Of a stretch of 64,000 bases of DNA, positions 1-9,734 are shown piece after piece. The DNA lies in contig JAEWOS010000010.1 in NCBI GenBank assembly GCA_023460855.1, positions 24,325 to 88,324 of the forward strand, given 5' to 3'. Source of the stretch: Bacteroidota bacterium (GTDB lineage: Bacteria; Bacteroidota; Bacteroidia; Flavobacteriales; Weeksellaceae). The notes beneath the pieces were generated by a model. That model searched no databases. It was not told where the DNA came from and saw only the letters and a list, made by a program, of their open reading frames with translations. Made by a program: the position numbers and the translations under genes. How positions within the stretch are numbered: the first letter of the stretch is position 1; each line of letters starts with the position of its first letter.

Positions 1-351
1 GTAAATAAAATAGAACTGAATCCGGAGGAAAATTACGCGATGGTTTATACACCGGTTGAGGAAATTTCGAAAGTGATCGGTAAGCAGGGACAGAACATCA
101 GGCTGGCTTCATGGCTTTCTGGTTTTGAAATCGATGTATACCGTGAAACTTCCGAAGATGATGACGTTGAACTGGATGAGTTCAAAGATGAAATTGAAGA
201 CTGGATTATCGAGGAATTCAAAAAAGTAGGGCTGGATACAGCGAGAAGTGTTCTGGATAAAGATACGGATGCACTGGTTAAAATGGTGGATCTGGAAGAA
301 GAACAGATTGATGAAGTAAAACAGATTCTAAAGGAAGAACTGGAAGGTTAA
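1..351 (+). CDS. nusA: Transcription termination/antitermination factor NusA, C-terminal part
   Basis: Partial gene; the reading frame is open from the first base and its start lies outside the window. The visible 116 residues hold a KH-type RNA-binding segment with the GKQGQN loop (near nt 74-90) and the helix after it, then an acidic tail. NusA binds RNA polymerase and nascent RNA and modulates pausing and termination. The infB start lies 74 bp downstream on the same strand, the usual nusA-infB order, so the identification rests on both the KH motif and the context. The stretch before infB contains a weak ACAGGT/ACCTGT hairpin (about nt 391-414) but no terminator T-run, so read-through into infB is expected. 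Confidence 0.93.
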   Translation, partial: VNKIELNPEENYAMVYTPVEEISKVIGKQGQNIRLASWLSGFEIDVYRETSEDDDVELDEFKDEIEDWIIEEFKKVGLDTARSVLDKDTDALVKMVDLEEEQIDEVKQILKEELEG

Positions 352-425
352 TCCGGATGTTCTAACGAAACAAAAAATCACAAAAAAGACAGGTTTAATT
401 CAACCGACCTGTAACGAAGTAAAAT

Positions 426-3248
426 ATGCCAAAAGTAAGACTAAACAAAGCGGTAAAGGAGTTTAATATTTCAGTGTCCAGGCTTGTGGAATTTCTGCAG
501 GACAAAGGTTTTGAAGTAGAAGCCAATCCGAATTCCCAGCTGGATGAAGCTGCTTACAACGCACTTGCAGGCGAGTTTGCAAAAGACAGTCAGCAGCGTA
601 AAGCTTCTCATGAAGTGGTAATTTCCAAAGTGCCGGAAGAAAAACTGGCAATTGAGGAGAAAGCTCCGGAAGTAATCCGTGCAAAATCTTCAAGCAAAGC
701 AGAACCTAAAATTTTAGGAAAAGTAGACCTGAGTGGAAAAAAACCTGAGGAAGAACCTGTGAAAGCTGAGGAAACCAAGCCGGAAGTGCAGCCTGAAGAG
801 CCGAAAGAGGAAGTTATTACTGCAGGCAGTGATAAACAGGAGTTCAAAGTTCTGGATAAAATAGATTTGTCTACCCTGCAAAGCGGAAGAACAAAGCCGG
901 CAGCCAGAAAAGAGAAGAAAACCGAAAAACCTGCCGCTCAGCAGGAAAAAGATATTCCTAAAAAGGAAACACCTAAGCCGGAAACTCCGAAAACTGAAAT
1001 TTCTCAGCCTGAAAAGCAGGAAACACCACAGCCGGAAGAAATAAAGCAGGTGGATTTCGGTACTCCGGAAAAAATTAAAACCGTTTACCAAAAGCTGGAT
1101 GGTCCGAAAATTCTGAAAGAAAAGGTAGATCTTACACAATTTCAAAGTAGTGGATCTGATCGCAAGAAAAAGCGTAAAAGGATTGAAAAGCCTGCAACCG
1201 GACAGCAAAATACCGGAACTCAGGGCGGAAACAGACCCGGAACCGGAGGTCAAAGACCACAGGGCGGAAATCAGGGAAATCGCGGAGGCGGACCGAACAA
1301 AAAAGGCGGTGGCCGCGGACAGCGTACGATGCCGGTGGAACTTACCGATGAGCAGGTAAAAAATCAGATCAAAGAAACGCTGGAAAAACTTACCAGTAAA
1401 GGCGGCAAGTCCAAAGGTTCCAAATACAGAAAGGAAAAGAGAATTTTCAGAAGGGAGCAGGATGAATTGCAGCAGGAAATGGATGCGGCAGACAAAACGC
1501 TTAAAGTTACCGAATTCATTACTGTCGGAGAACTTGCGAGTCTGATGAATGTAAGCCCGACTGAAGTAATTTCAGCATGTTTTTCTCTTGGTGTTATGGT
1601 TACCATGAATCAGCGTCTGGAAGCGGATACGCTGATGCTTGTTGCGGATGAATTTGGTTATAAAATAGAATTTGCTGATGCTGATCTTGAAGAAAGTGCA
1701 GCAGAAGATGAACCGGATTCAGAAGAAGATCTGGAAAAACGTGCGCCGATCGTTACCGTAATGGGACACGTGGACCACGGTAAAACATCCTTACTGGATT
1801 ATGTAAGAAAAACCAACGTAATTGCCGGTGAATCTGGAGGTATTACCCAGCACATCGGTGCATACAATGTGCGGCTTGAAAATGGCGAAAAAATTACGTT
1901 CCTCGATACACCTGGTCACGAAGCATTTACAGCAATGCGTGCGCGTGGTGCTCAGATTACAGATATTGCAATTATTGTAATTGCTGCTGATGATGATGTG
2001 ATGCCACAAACCAAAGAAGCTATTGCTCACGCTCAGGCTGCAGGCGTTCCGATGATTATTGCAATTAACAAAGTTGATAAGCCGAATGCAAACCCCGACA
2101 AAATCCGGGAGCAACTTTCAGCAATGAATATACTCGTTGAAGAATGGGGCGGAAATGTACAGTCGCAGGAGATTTCTGCGAAATTTGGTAATAATGTGGA
2201 TATGCTGCTTGAAAAAGTACTTCTTCAGGCGGAATTGCTGGAGCTTCAGGCGAATCCTGACCGAAATGCACAGGGTGTTGTAATTGAAGCTTCCCTGGAT
2301 AAAGGTCGTGGTTATGTGGCGACAATGCTCGTACAAACCGGAACTCTGCGCGTTGGCGATTATGTGCTTGCGGGAAAAAATCACGGTAAAGTAAAAGCCC
2401 TGCTCGACGAAAGAGGCAGAAATATGGAAGAAGCAGGACCTTCAAAACCTGCGACAATTCTCGGACTCGACGGTGCGCCGACGGCCGGTGATAAATTCCG
2501 GGTTTATGAAGATGAGAGCGAAGCGAAGTCAATCGCGAATAAGCGTGGTCAGCTGCAGCGCGAACTTTCCATCCGAACCAAAAAGCATACGACGCTTGAA
2601 GAACTTGGAAGAAGAATTGCTCTTGGTGAATTCAAGGAACTTAATATTATTCTTAAAGGTGATGTGGACGGCTCGGTTGAAGCGCTTTCCGATCAGCTTC
2701 AGAGGCTTTCCACTGCGGAAATCAGCGTAAATATCCTGCATAAAGGTGTTGGTCAGATTACGGAATCCGACGTAAACCTTGCGACAGCATCAGATGCAAT
2801 TATCATTGGATTTAACGTGAGAGCCGGTGCGAACGCGAAGGATCTTGCAGATAAGGAAGAAATCGAAATCAGAACGTATTCTGTCATCTACAAAGCAATT
2901 GATGAGGTGAAGGAAGCGATGGAAGGATTACTGTCGCCGGAGATTAAAGAAGAAGTAATCGGTAGCGTGGAAATCCGCGAGGTTTTCAAAATTTCCAAAG
3001 TAGGAACCATCGCAGGTTGTATGGTGCTTTCAGGAAAAGTGACGAGAAACTCCAAAGTGCGCCTGCTGCGTGACGGTATTGTAAAGCACGACGGCGAGCT
3101 CGACAGTTTGAAGCGTTTTAAAGATGATGTGAAGGAAGTCACTAAAGGATACGAATGTGGTTTAAGCATCAAAGGATTTAACGATATCGAAGAGAATGAC
3201 CTTCTTGAAGTTTATGAAGAAGTGGAGGTGAAAAAGAAACTGAAATAA
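426..3248 (+). CDS. infB: Translation initiation factor IF-2
   Basis: GTPase of 940 residues that delivers initiator tRNA to the 30S subunit. An N-terminal IF2_N helical segment is followed by a long K/E/P-rich and then G/R/N/Q-rich low-complexity linker (about residues 80-310), a second IF2_N region, and the G domain near residue 447 with GHVDHGKT (G1), DTPGHE (G3) and NKVD (G4). Elongation-factor-like beta-barrels and the C-terminal IF2-C domain complete the usual order. It is complete and typical of Bacteroidota, where the linker is long. It is cotranscribed with nusA and ends in a strong terminator. Confidence 0.98.
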   Translation: MPKVRLNKAVKEFNISVSRLVEFLQDKGFEVEANPNSQLDEAAYNALAGEFAKDSQQRKASHEVVISKVPEEKLAIEEKAPEVIRAKSSSKAEPKILGKVDLSGKKPEEEPVKAEETKPEVQPEEPKEEVITAGSDKQEFKVLDKIDLSTLQSGRTKPAARKEKKTEKPAAQQEKDIPKKETPKPETPKTEISQPEKQETPQPEEIKQVDFGTPEKIKTVYQKLDGPKILKEKVDLTQFQSSGSDRKKKRKRIEKPATGQQNTGTQGGNRPGTGGQRPQGGNQGNRGGGPNKKGGGRGQRTMPVELTDEQVKNQIKETLEKLTSKGGKSKGSKYRKEKRIFRREQDELQQEMDAADKTLKVTEFITVGELASLMNVSPTEVISACFSLGVMVTMNQRLEADTLMLVADEFGYKIEFADADLEESAAEDEPDSEEDLEKRAPIVTVMGHVDHGKTSLLDYVRKTNVIAGESGGITQHIGAYNVRLENGEKITFLDTPGHEAFTAMRARGAQITDIAIIVIAADDDVMPQTKEAIAHAQAAGVPMIIAINKVDKPNANPDKIREQLSAMNILVEEWGGNVQSQEISAKFGNNVDMLLEKVLLQAELLELQANPDRNAQGVVIEASLDKGRGYVATMLVQTGTLRVGDYVLAGKNHGKVKALLDERGRNMEEAGPSKPATILGLDGAPTAGDKFRVYEDESEAKSIANKRGQLQRELSIRTKKHTTLEELGRRIALGEFKELNIILKGDVDGSVEALSDQLQRLSTAEISVNILHKGVGQITESDVNLATASDAIIIGFNVRAGANAKDLADKEEIEIRTYSVIYKAIDEVKEAMEGLLSPEIKEEVIGSVEIREVFKISKVGTIAGCMVLSGKVTRNSKVRLLRDGIVKHDGELDSLKRFKDDVKEVTKGYECGLSIKGFNDIEENDLLEVYEEVEVKKKLK

Positions 3249-3275
3249 GAATTTACAATTTCTTAACATATTTTG

Positions 3276-3306
3276 CACTCCGGTCATTTCCGGAGTGTTT
3301 TTTTTT
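3276..3306 (+). terminator. Rho-independent terminator of nusA-infB
   Basis: Perfect 8-bp stem CACTCCGG/CCGGAGTG with a 6-nt loop, followed by nine T residues, 27 bp after the infB stop. It isolates the nusA-infB operon from the SusC gene. The rest of 3307-3453 is AT-rich leader with no clear TAnnTTTG match. Confidence 0.9.
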
Positions 3307-3453
3307 GGAATTCAGACGTGTTTGTTTTTAATTATAGTCAGATTTATACTCAAAAAGTACATTTATCACTAATTTTCGTCAAAATAACGAGTTAAATATT
3401 TGTTTATTTAATATTTTTTAACATATTTGTCCCAATATTAAAAAATTGTTAAT

Positions 3454-6270
3454 ATGAACGGGAATGTAAAACTGTTAAGTATCGCGGCACTTTTCTTTGC
3501 AGGAGTAGGAACTGTGTTTGCGCAGACTTCAAATGACACGATCCAGGAACAGGAAATCGAGGAAGTGGTTATTGTCGGCTTTGGCCAGAAAAAGGTAATA
3601 TCAGAAGTTACCGGTGCGGTTTCAACTGTAAGAAGTGAAGCTATTAAGCAGGTTCCGGTAGCGTCCGTAGATAAGATGCTGCAGGGTAGAACAACCGGTG
3701 TACAGACAGGAAGTTCCTCCGGACAGCCTGGAGGTATGGCGAGTGTACGTGTAAGAGGTATTTCCTCAATTAACGGAGTGGTTTCTCCGATTTACGTGCT
3801 TGATGGTGTACGTATTGCCAATGGCGATCTTACAACCGGAAACACTACGGCGAATATCCTCGCAAACCTGAACCCGGATGACATCGAATCGATTACTGTA
3901 CTGAAAGACGCTGTTTCTACCGCGGTTTATGGTGCTGACGCAGGTGCCGGAGTTATTGTAATTACCACCAAATCCGGAAGAAAAGGCCGTCCGAGATTTA
4001 ACCTTGGCTTCAACAGCGGTTTCAACGACCGTGCGGTAAAACAGCATGAGCGCTTTACATCAGCACAGTGGAAGCAGTATCTTGCAGACGCTTTTTCCAA
4101 TTATTTTGGTTCTCCGATGACTGTTGAAGATATTCAGAATGGTGCGGTTGGAGCAGGTCCTGCCGGGGTTTTCAATTCTACGCATGATACAGACTGGGGG
4201 AAAGAAACGCAACGTCTTGGCTGGCAGCAGAATGCCGACTTCAGCATGAGCGGAGGTAATGACAATCTTACGTATTACGGTTCTGCCAACTATTTCAACC
4301 AGGAAAGTTTGGTGAAAAATTCTTCGTTTGACAGGATGGCGTTCACTACAAAACTTGCTTATCAGGCAACGGAACGCTTCCGTATGACCACTGATTTCCA
4401 GTTTTCATATTCCAAACTGAGAACTTTGAGTCAGGGTGGTGCTTTTGCGAATCCGATTCTTGCAGAATATTTTAACCGTCCGACAGATCCGGTTTACAAT
4501 CCGGACGGAACTTATTACTGGGTACCAAGCAATTCCCGACTTTCAAACGGAATGTTTAACGTGCCGTATTTGCTTGAAAACAACTTTAGTAAGGCAGGAA
4601 CTTTCAGAGGTTATGCAAATCTGAGTGGAGAATATAAAATTCTCGATAACCTGATCTATAAACTGGTATTTTCGCCGGAATATATCACTGTTGAAGAAGA
4701 TACGTACTGGAATCCTACGCATGGTGACGGTTTCACTTATGGCGGTTACCAGAGAACTTCCAATAACAGATATTTCAATTTTAATATCCAGAATATACTG
4801 GATTTTGATCACAGAATCGATCTGCATAATATCGGTGCAACATTGATTCAGGAAGCGTACAAAACAGATAACAAATTTCTGCAGGCTACAGGTATCACGG
4901 TTGGTACACCGCAGCTGAATACGTTGGCAAACTTTGTCGTTCCGTACGGGTATGATGGAAGTATGGGCGTTGGTTCCCGTTATGGATACGCAATTACCGG
5001 TCATTATGATTACGACAGACTTGTACTTGTTGATGCTTCATTCAGAAGGGATGTACTTTCGCAGTTCATGCCGGAGAATAAAGCCGGGAACTTCTGGTCT
5101 ATTGGTCTGGGTGTAGATTTAGCACGTTTGAACTTTATTAGGAATATGAGTCAGATTTCAATGCTGAAATTCAGATCATCATATGGTAAACTTGGTAATC
5201 AGGTTAGTGCAAATCCGTATGCGCTGTTTTCATACAACACCAATTACAATGATCAGGCAGCAGCAACCTTTTCCGGTTTGATGAACCCTGATCTGAGATG
5301 GGAAACTGTTAAACCTTTTAACATCGGTCTCGACTTTGGTTTCTTCAGAAACAGACTGACTTTTTCTGCGGAATATTTCAACAAGGAAACAAACGACCTG
5401 TTATACAGCCGACCGTTGCAGCCTTCTCAGGGTTTAACCAGCTACCTCGACAATATCGGATCATTGGTTAACAAAGGGTATGAATTTACTTTGAATGCCA
5501 AGATATTTGAAGGAGGACGCGATGATTTCAACTTTGATTTCGGCTTTAACCTTTCAACACTGGATAACAAAATCACAGAACTTTACGGTGGTGATGTAAA
5601 CGGATCCACTACGACTTTACGGGTAGGTGAAGCTGTAAGAACATGGTATTTAAGAAAATGGGCAGGTGTGGATCCGGCAAACGGAGATCCGCTTTGGTAT
5701 ATTAATGGTGTCGACGGCGAAACAACTAATAATTATAACGCAGCCAGACAGGCAGTACAGGGCTCAATGCTGAGTGATGTTTATGGTGGTGCTAACCTTA
5801 ATCTGGCTTACAGAGGATTTGGACTTGATGTACAGTTTACCTATGGCTTCGGATCTAAAATTTATGACGACTGGGCATTATATACCTATTCTGACGGACA
5901 GTATACCTACAATTATCCTGGATACGGAACGGTTTTTGGTGATTACTGGACACCGGATAATCCTAACGCATCAAATCCGAAACCTATTTATTTAGGTAAT
6001 AAACGTTCGAATGCTGCTTCTACCAGATTCCTGTATGACGGCGATTATATCAGACTGAGCAATGCTAGGTTCTCCTATTCATTTAATCCTGATTTGCTGA
6101 GAACTGCGGGACTGAATTCTTTCCAGATTTATGTTATGGCCAACAACGCATGGACCCATATGTTCGACGAAAATCTTAGATTCGATCCTGAAATCAATGT
6201 GACAGGAGCATCAAATCTTGGACTGCCTATTTTGAAAACATACCTTTTTGGTGTTAACTTTACATTCTAA
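3454..6270 (+). CDS. SusC/RagA-family TonB-dependent outer-membrane receptor
   Basis: Outer-membrane TonB-dependent transporter of 938 residues. The signal peptide ends near the AQ-TSND site (about residue 24). It is followed directly by a TonB box (EEVVIVGFG) and the plug domain, with GRTTGVQ and the typical DGVRI and LKDAVSTAVYG motifs, then a 22-strand-type barrel ending in an aromatic residue. The N-terminal carboxypeptidase-like domain common in SusC proteins is absent. It is followed 12 bp later by a SusD partner, so the two form a SusCD uptake complex. No glycosidase, peptidase or regulator lies beside it, so the substrate cannot be inferred. Confidence 0.96.
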   Translation: MNGNVKLLSIAALFFAGVGTVFAQTSNDTIQEQEIEEVVIVGFGQKKVISEVTGAVSTVRSEAIKQVPVASVDKMLQGRTTGVQTGSSSGQPGGMASVRVRGISSINGVVSPIYVLDGVRIANGDLTTGNTTANILANLNPDDIESITVLKDAVSTAVYGADAGAGVIVITTKSGRKGRPRFNLGFNSGFNDRAVKQHERFTSAQWKQYLADAFSNYFGSPMTVEDIQNGAVGAGPAGVFNSTHDTDWGKETQRLGWQQNADFSMSGGNDNLTYYGSANYFNQESLVKNSSFDRMAFTTKLAYQATERFRMTTDFQFSYSKLRTLSQGGAFANPILAEYFNRPTDPVYNPDGTYYWVPSNSRLSNGMFNVPYLLENNFSKAGTFRGYANLSGEYKILDNLIYKLVFSPEYITVEEDTYWNPTHGDGFTYGGYQRTSNNRYFNFNIQNILDFDHRIDLHNIGATLIQEAYKTDNKFLQATGITVGTPQLNTLANFVVPYGYDGSMGVGSRYGYAITGHYDYDRLVLVDASFRRDVLSQFMPENKAGNFWSIGLGVDLARLNFIRNMSQISMLKFRSSYGKLGNQVSANPYALFSYNTNYNDQAAATFSGLMNPDLRWETVKPFNIGLDFGFFRNRLTFSAEYFNKETNDLLYSRPLQPSQGLTSYLDNIGSLVNKGYEFTLNAKIFEGGRDDFNFDFGFNLSTLDNKITELYGGDVNGSTTTLRVGEAVRTWYLRKWAGVDPANGDPLWYINGVDGETTNNYNAARQAVQGSMLSDVYGGANLNLAYRGFGLDVQFTYGFGSKIYDDWALYTYSDGQYTYNYPGYGTVFGDYWTPDNPNASNPKPIYLGNKRSNAASTRFLYDGDYIRLSNARFSYSFNPDLLRTAGLNSFQIYVMANNAWTHMFDENLRFDPEINVTGASNLGLPILKTYLFGVNFTF

Positions 6271-6282
6271 AATTTATAGAAA

Positions 6283-7677
6283 ATGAAAAAACGCATATTT
6301 AAAGCAATAATGATTACCGCGGGAATTTCCGTGGCATCAGTGTCGTGCAGCGATTCGTTTGTGGACAGAGAATTTGAGCAGTCGGTGATTCAGTCTCCGC
6401 TGACCACAGTTAATGAAATCAAGTCATTCGTGAGAGGAGCGTATTCTTCTATGAGAGCAACTACCTACTACGGCAGAGATTTCTTAGCGTATGCCGAAGT
6501 GAGATCTGACGAAATGTACAGTAATACGAATTCCGGATACTTCCTGAACGTACAGAACTATACCATGCTTTCTAATGACGGTTATGCGGTAGGTACTTAC
6601 AATCAGATTTATACGATGATTGCTAAGACAAACATCGTTATTAATACTGATGTAAATACGCTTAGCGGAACAAATGTAGACAGACAGACCGCTGAATATT
6701 TTCAGGGTCAGGCCATGGTTCTTAGAGCGCAGGGATTCTTCGACCTTCTTAGACTTTACGGTCAGAAATACACAGGAGGTCCATTGGGAATTGTTACACC
6801 TCTGAAGTATGATCCAAGCGTGAAGCAGGCCCGTAGTTCTATTGCAGAAACCGAAGCGCAGATTGAAAGCGATTTTACAAATGGCTTAGCGCAAATGGTG
6901 GCAAGATCTGCTTATGATGCACCGGGTAATAAAGTGGAACTTTCCATCAATGCTGCAAAAGCTTTGATGTCCAGATATTATCTGTATAAAGGTGATTACG
7001 CCAAAGTAAGACAGCTTACCACCGAACTTTTAAACAAGTACACGGTTGTACCTAGAGATCTCTATCAGCCTTCATTTGATTATGTCTTAAGAGGAGCTGC
7101 ACCTAATGCAATTTTTGAACTGGAAGTGGGAACAGACTCTTCACTTTCTACATCATCATACAATCAGGTGCTTAGTGCAAACGGTTATGCTAATCTTGTT
7201 TGTAAAACGACGGTACTTCCATTGTATGCTCAGGATGACGTAAGACGAAACCTGATTACACCACTTACCGTAAGCGGAACGAATTATCATTTCCTTTCTT
7301 ATGCAACAAGAGGAAAATACCTGAACAGAACCGGAGCTGATAACATCAAGATGATCCGTTATGAAGAAGTTCTTCTGAATGGTGCAGAGGCTGAACTTAA
7401 CGGCGGAAGTCCTGCTACAGCATTGAACTACTATAACCAGATTATTACCAACAGAGGCCTTGCTGCAGCTACTACAGTTGATATGAACATCATCAAAGTA
7501 GAGAGAAAGAAAGAACTGCTTGGTGAAGGTTTCAGAATGTGGGATATGCTGAGATGGGGTGATACTTCTTTCAAGCCTGCATCTGTAAATCCTCAGTTAC
7601 TGGCGTTCCCAATTCCAAGAGCTGAAACAGATTTGGCCGGAACTCTGGTTGAAGCGAACCCGGGTTACGACAACTAA
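6283..7677 (+). CDS. SusD/RagB-family surface lipoprotein
   Basis: Lipoprotein of 464 residues with the lipobox ending at Cys22. Helical TPR-like repeats and the late motifs RYEEVLLNGAEAELN and ERKKELLGEGFRMWDMLRWG are typical of the SusD/RagB family. It caps the SusC barrel on the cell surface and captures ligand. It sits 12 bp after the susC-like gene, so they share one transcript that ends at the terminator just downstream. The substrate is unknown. Confidence 0.95.
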   Translation: MKKRIFKAIMITAGISVASVSCSDSFVDREFEQSVIQSPLTTVNEIKSFVRGAYSSMRATTYYGRDFLAYAEVRSDEMYSNTNSGYFLNVQNYTMLSNDGYAVGTYNQIYTMIAKTNIVINTDVNTLSGTNVDRQTAEYFQGQAMVLRAQGFFDLLRLYGQKYTGGPLGIVTPLKYDPSVKQARSSIAETEAQIESDFTNGLAQMVARSAYDAPGNKVELSINAAKALMSRYYLYKGDYAKVRQLTTELLNKYTVVPRDLYQPSFDYVLRGAAPNAIFELEVGTDSSLSTSSYNQVLSANGYANLVCKTTVLPLYAQDDVRRNLITPLTVSGTNYHFLSYATRGKYLNRTGADNIKMIRYEEVLLNGAEAELNGGSPATALNYYNQIITNRGLAAATTVDMNIIKVERKKELLGEGFRMWDMLRWGDTSFKPASVNPQLLAFPIPRAETDLAGTLVEANPGYDN

Positions 7678-7718
7678 TATCATTATTGATTTTTCAGTAG
7701 CCGCTGTTGCGGAACAAA

Positions 7719-7753
7719 ATGGTCGGAAGTACAAACTTCCGGTCATTTTTTTT
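7719..7753 (+). terminator. Terminator of the SusCD operon
   Basis: A 12-bp stem (AUGGUCGGAAGU/ACUUCCGGUCAU, with two G-U pairs) with an ACAA loop and then eight T residues. A smaller CCGC/GCGG hairpin precedes it at about 7700-7712. Confidence 0.88.
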
Positions 7754-7791
7754 ACCTTTATTTTCCTATTTTTGCCGCCTATACTACTTTT

Positions 7792-9723
7792 ATGCGTTTT
7801 CTGATTTTCATTATCGTGCTTTTTTCTGCTGTACTGAACGCGCAGGTAGTCAACAAAACCGACAGTAATCAGGTAGTACTCGAAGATTCAGTCGTCGTGG
7901 ATTCCGGTGACAGAGATTCTTTACAGATTTTTAAGCCAACAATTGAAGACTATCAGTTTCAGAAAGTTTTTGGGGAAAAGCAAATCCTCGATACCGTTCT
8001 TACCTACGATAAAACCTATATTTATTCGCAGTATAACAATCAGGACAATTTCGAAAGGGTTCAGTTTGCCAATATTGGTGCAGGATATAATCCGCTGACT
8101 TATCGTTTCAATCCGGAGCAGAATTTATCATTGCTGCCTGCCAATAAAGCATATCTTATTCGTGGTGCAGACGATATCAATTATTATGACGTGAAAACGC
8201 CGACCACGATGTTTATTTACCACAATGCGATGAGAAACGGCGCGGCACTGCAGACCACATACACGCAAAACATCGGGAAAAACTTCAATTTTGCTGTGGA
8301 ATATTATGGACTCCGTTCGCAGGGATATTACAGAAACTCGCTTGCAGCGAACAACAATACTATTTTTTCCGGCCACTTTCTGTCGAATAACGGAAAATAT
8401 GAAGCTTTTGCGCATTACATCCATCAGAATGTAAACAATCAGGAATTTGGCGGAATTGTGCGCGACGATCTTTACCAGGCAGGTGACGATTCTTTCTCCA
8501 ATAAAGCCAATGTACAGGTGAAGCTTGCGAATTCCAGTTCGCAGTTTTCTTACCGCCGATATTATCTTTCTCATCAGTATACGCCATTCAGTTCGGAGAA
8601 TTTCCCGTTCAGAATAAGACACACGATTTTTCATCAGGGAAATAAATATCACTTTAATCAGTCGGCATATGAGGAGTTTTTTGTGGTGAATGATTCCGAT
8701 ATTTTTGGCGGCTATCCACTTTCTTCTCAAAAATATTCAGAAAACCTGAGTAACAGAGTTACGTTACTGCTGGATAATCAGCGATTCAAACTCGAAGCAG
8801 GCGTTCGCCATCAGCTTTTAAGTCTTGGGATCAGTCAGGGATTTACACTGGATGGCACCGAATTTCCGGACAGAGTTCGCGAAAACCGAGTTGGCGCGGT
8901 GGGAAATCTGGAAGTGAATCTGTGGGATAAAATTGATCTGGATGCAGATTTCGAGTTTTCCAACGGAAAAACGTTTGGTACTTTTCTGAGGTCTGCCAAC
9001 AGGCTCCGTTTTGAACCGGTTCAGAATTATTTTGTGAATGCGAAAGTGAATTTTCAGTCTGCAACGCCTACATTCAATTATCATATAAATCCGTCTGTTT
9101 ACCGGCAGTACAACTATTACAGAACCGATTTTTCCAACGAAAATATGCTGGAAGTCGGCGCAAATGTTAATTTAAAATGGTTCCGGAGTTCAGTTTTTGC
9201 GAATTATTTCCGGATCGATAATTTCGCCTACTTCGATTCTTTCGGGCAGCCGCAGCAAAGCGCATCTTCCGTTAATATTTCGCAGATTGGCGGTGAAGCG
9301 ACGTTTAGTTTCAGAAAATTTCATTTGAATTCCAGGCTTCAGTTTCAAAGTACGCTTTCCAATAAAGATTTGTTGCCTTTACCGAATTTCGTTGGCAGAC
9401 TCAACGTTTTTTATCAAAGCAAGGCATTTAAAAACAATGCAGAAATTCAGACCGGAATCAAAACGCATTTTTATTCGCAGTTTGCTTCTCGTGAATTCTT
9501 TCCGATCCTGAACGAATACATTTTGCCGGGACCGACAGCATTTTCAATTGGTGGAAAACCAATTGTCGATGTTTACTTCAACCTGAAAGTGAAAAGAATG
9601 TTTTTCTTTATTGAAGGACAGAACATGATCGAAATTTTTAATGTTCCGAATTATACCGCTCCGCACTATCCGGTTTACGATTTTAGACTGAATGTCGGAA
9701 TTGTTTGGTATCTTATCAGCTAA
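7792..9723 (+). CDS. Putative beta-barrel porin (Porin_10-like family)
   Basis: Predicted outer-membrane protein of 643 residues. It has a cleavable signal peptide (about residues 1-17, ending LNAQ), a short acidic linker, and then alternating aromatic/polar segments typical of transmembrane beta-strands through to the C-terminus. It matches my recollection of a family annotated as putative porin in Flavobacteriia, usually next to bshC as here. A TATTTTTG -7 box at 7767-7774 lies just before the ATG. The gene runs directly into bshC, and the longest bshC frame would overlap its 3' end. What it transports cannot be read from the sequence. Confidence 0.8.
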   Translation: MRFLIFIIVLFSAVLNAQVVNKTDSNQVVLEDSVVVDSGDRDSLQIFKPTIEDYQFQKVFGEKQILDTVLTYDKTYIYSQYNNQDNFERVQFANIGAGYNPLTYRFNPEQNLSLLPANKAYLIRGADDINYYDVKTPTTMFIYHNAMRNGAALQTTYTQNIGKNFNFAVEYYGLRSQGYYRNSLAANNNTIFSGHFLSNNGKYEAFAHYIHQNVNNQEFGGIVRDDLYQAGDDSFSNKANVQVKLANSSSQFSYRRYYLSHQYTPFSSENFPFRIRHTIFHQGNKYHFNQSAYEEFFVVNDSDIFGGYPLSSQKYSENLSNRVTLLLDNQRFKLEAGVRHQLLSLGISQGFTLDGTEFPDRVRENRVGAVGNLEVNLWDKIDLDADFEFSNGKTFGTFLRSANRLRFEPVQNYFVNAKVNFQSATPTFNYHINPSVYRQYNYYRTDFSNENMLEVGANVNLKWFRSSVFANYFRIDNFAYFDSFGQPQQSASSVNISQIGGEATFSFRKFHLNSRLQFQSTLSNKDLLPLPNFVGRLNVFYQSKAFKNNAEIQTGIKTHFYSQFASREFFPILNEYILPGPTAFSIGGKPIVDVYFNLKVKRMFFFIEGQNMIEIFNVPNYTAPHYPVYDFRLNVGIVWYLIS

Positions 9724-9734
9724 AAATATCCTTT

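Noticed and set aside
714..1253. 179-codon minus-strand frame inside infB
   Set aside because: Shadow of the low-complexity K/E/P-rich linker; the protein is an odd F/L/R-rich string.
8128..8730. 200-codon minus-strand frame inside the porin gene
   Set aside because: Antisense shadow; the plus-strand protein has signal peptide and barrel pattern.
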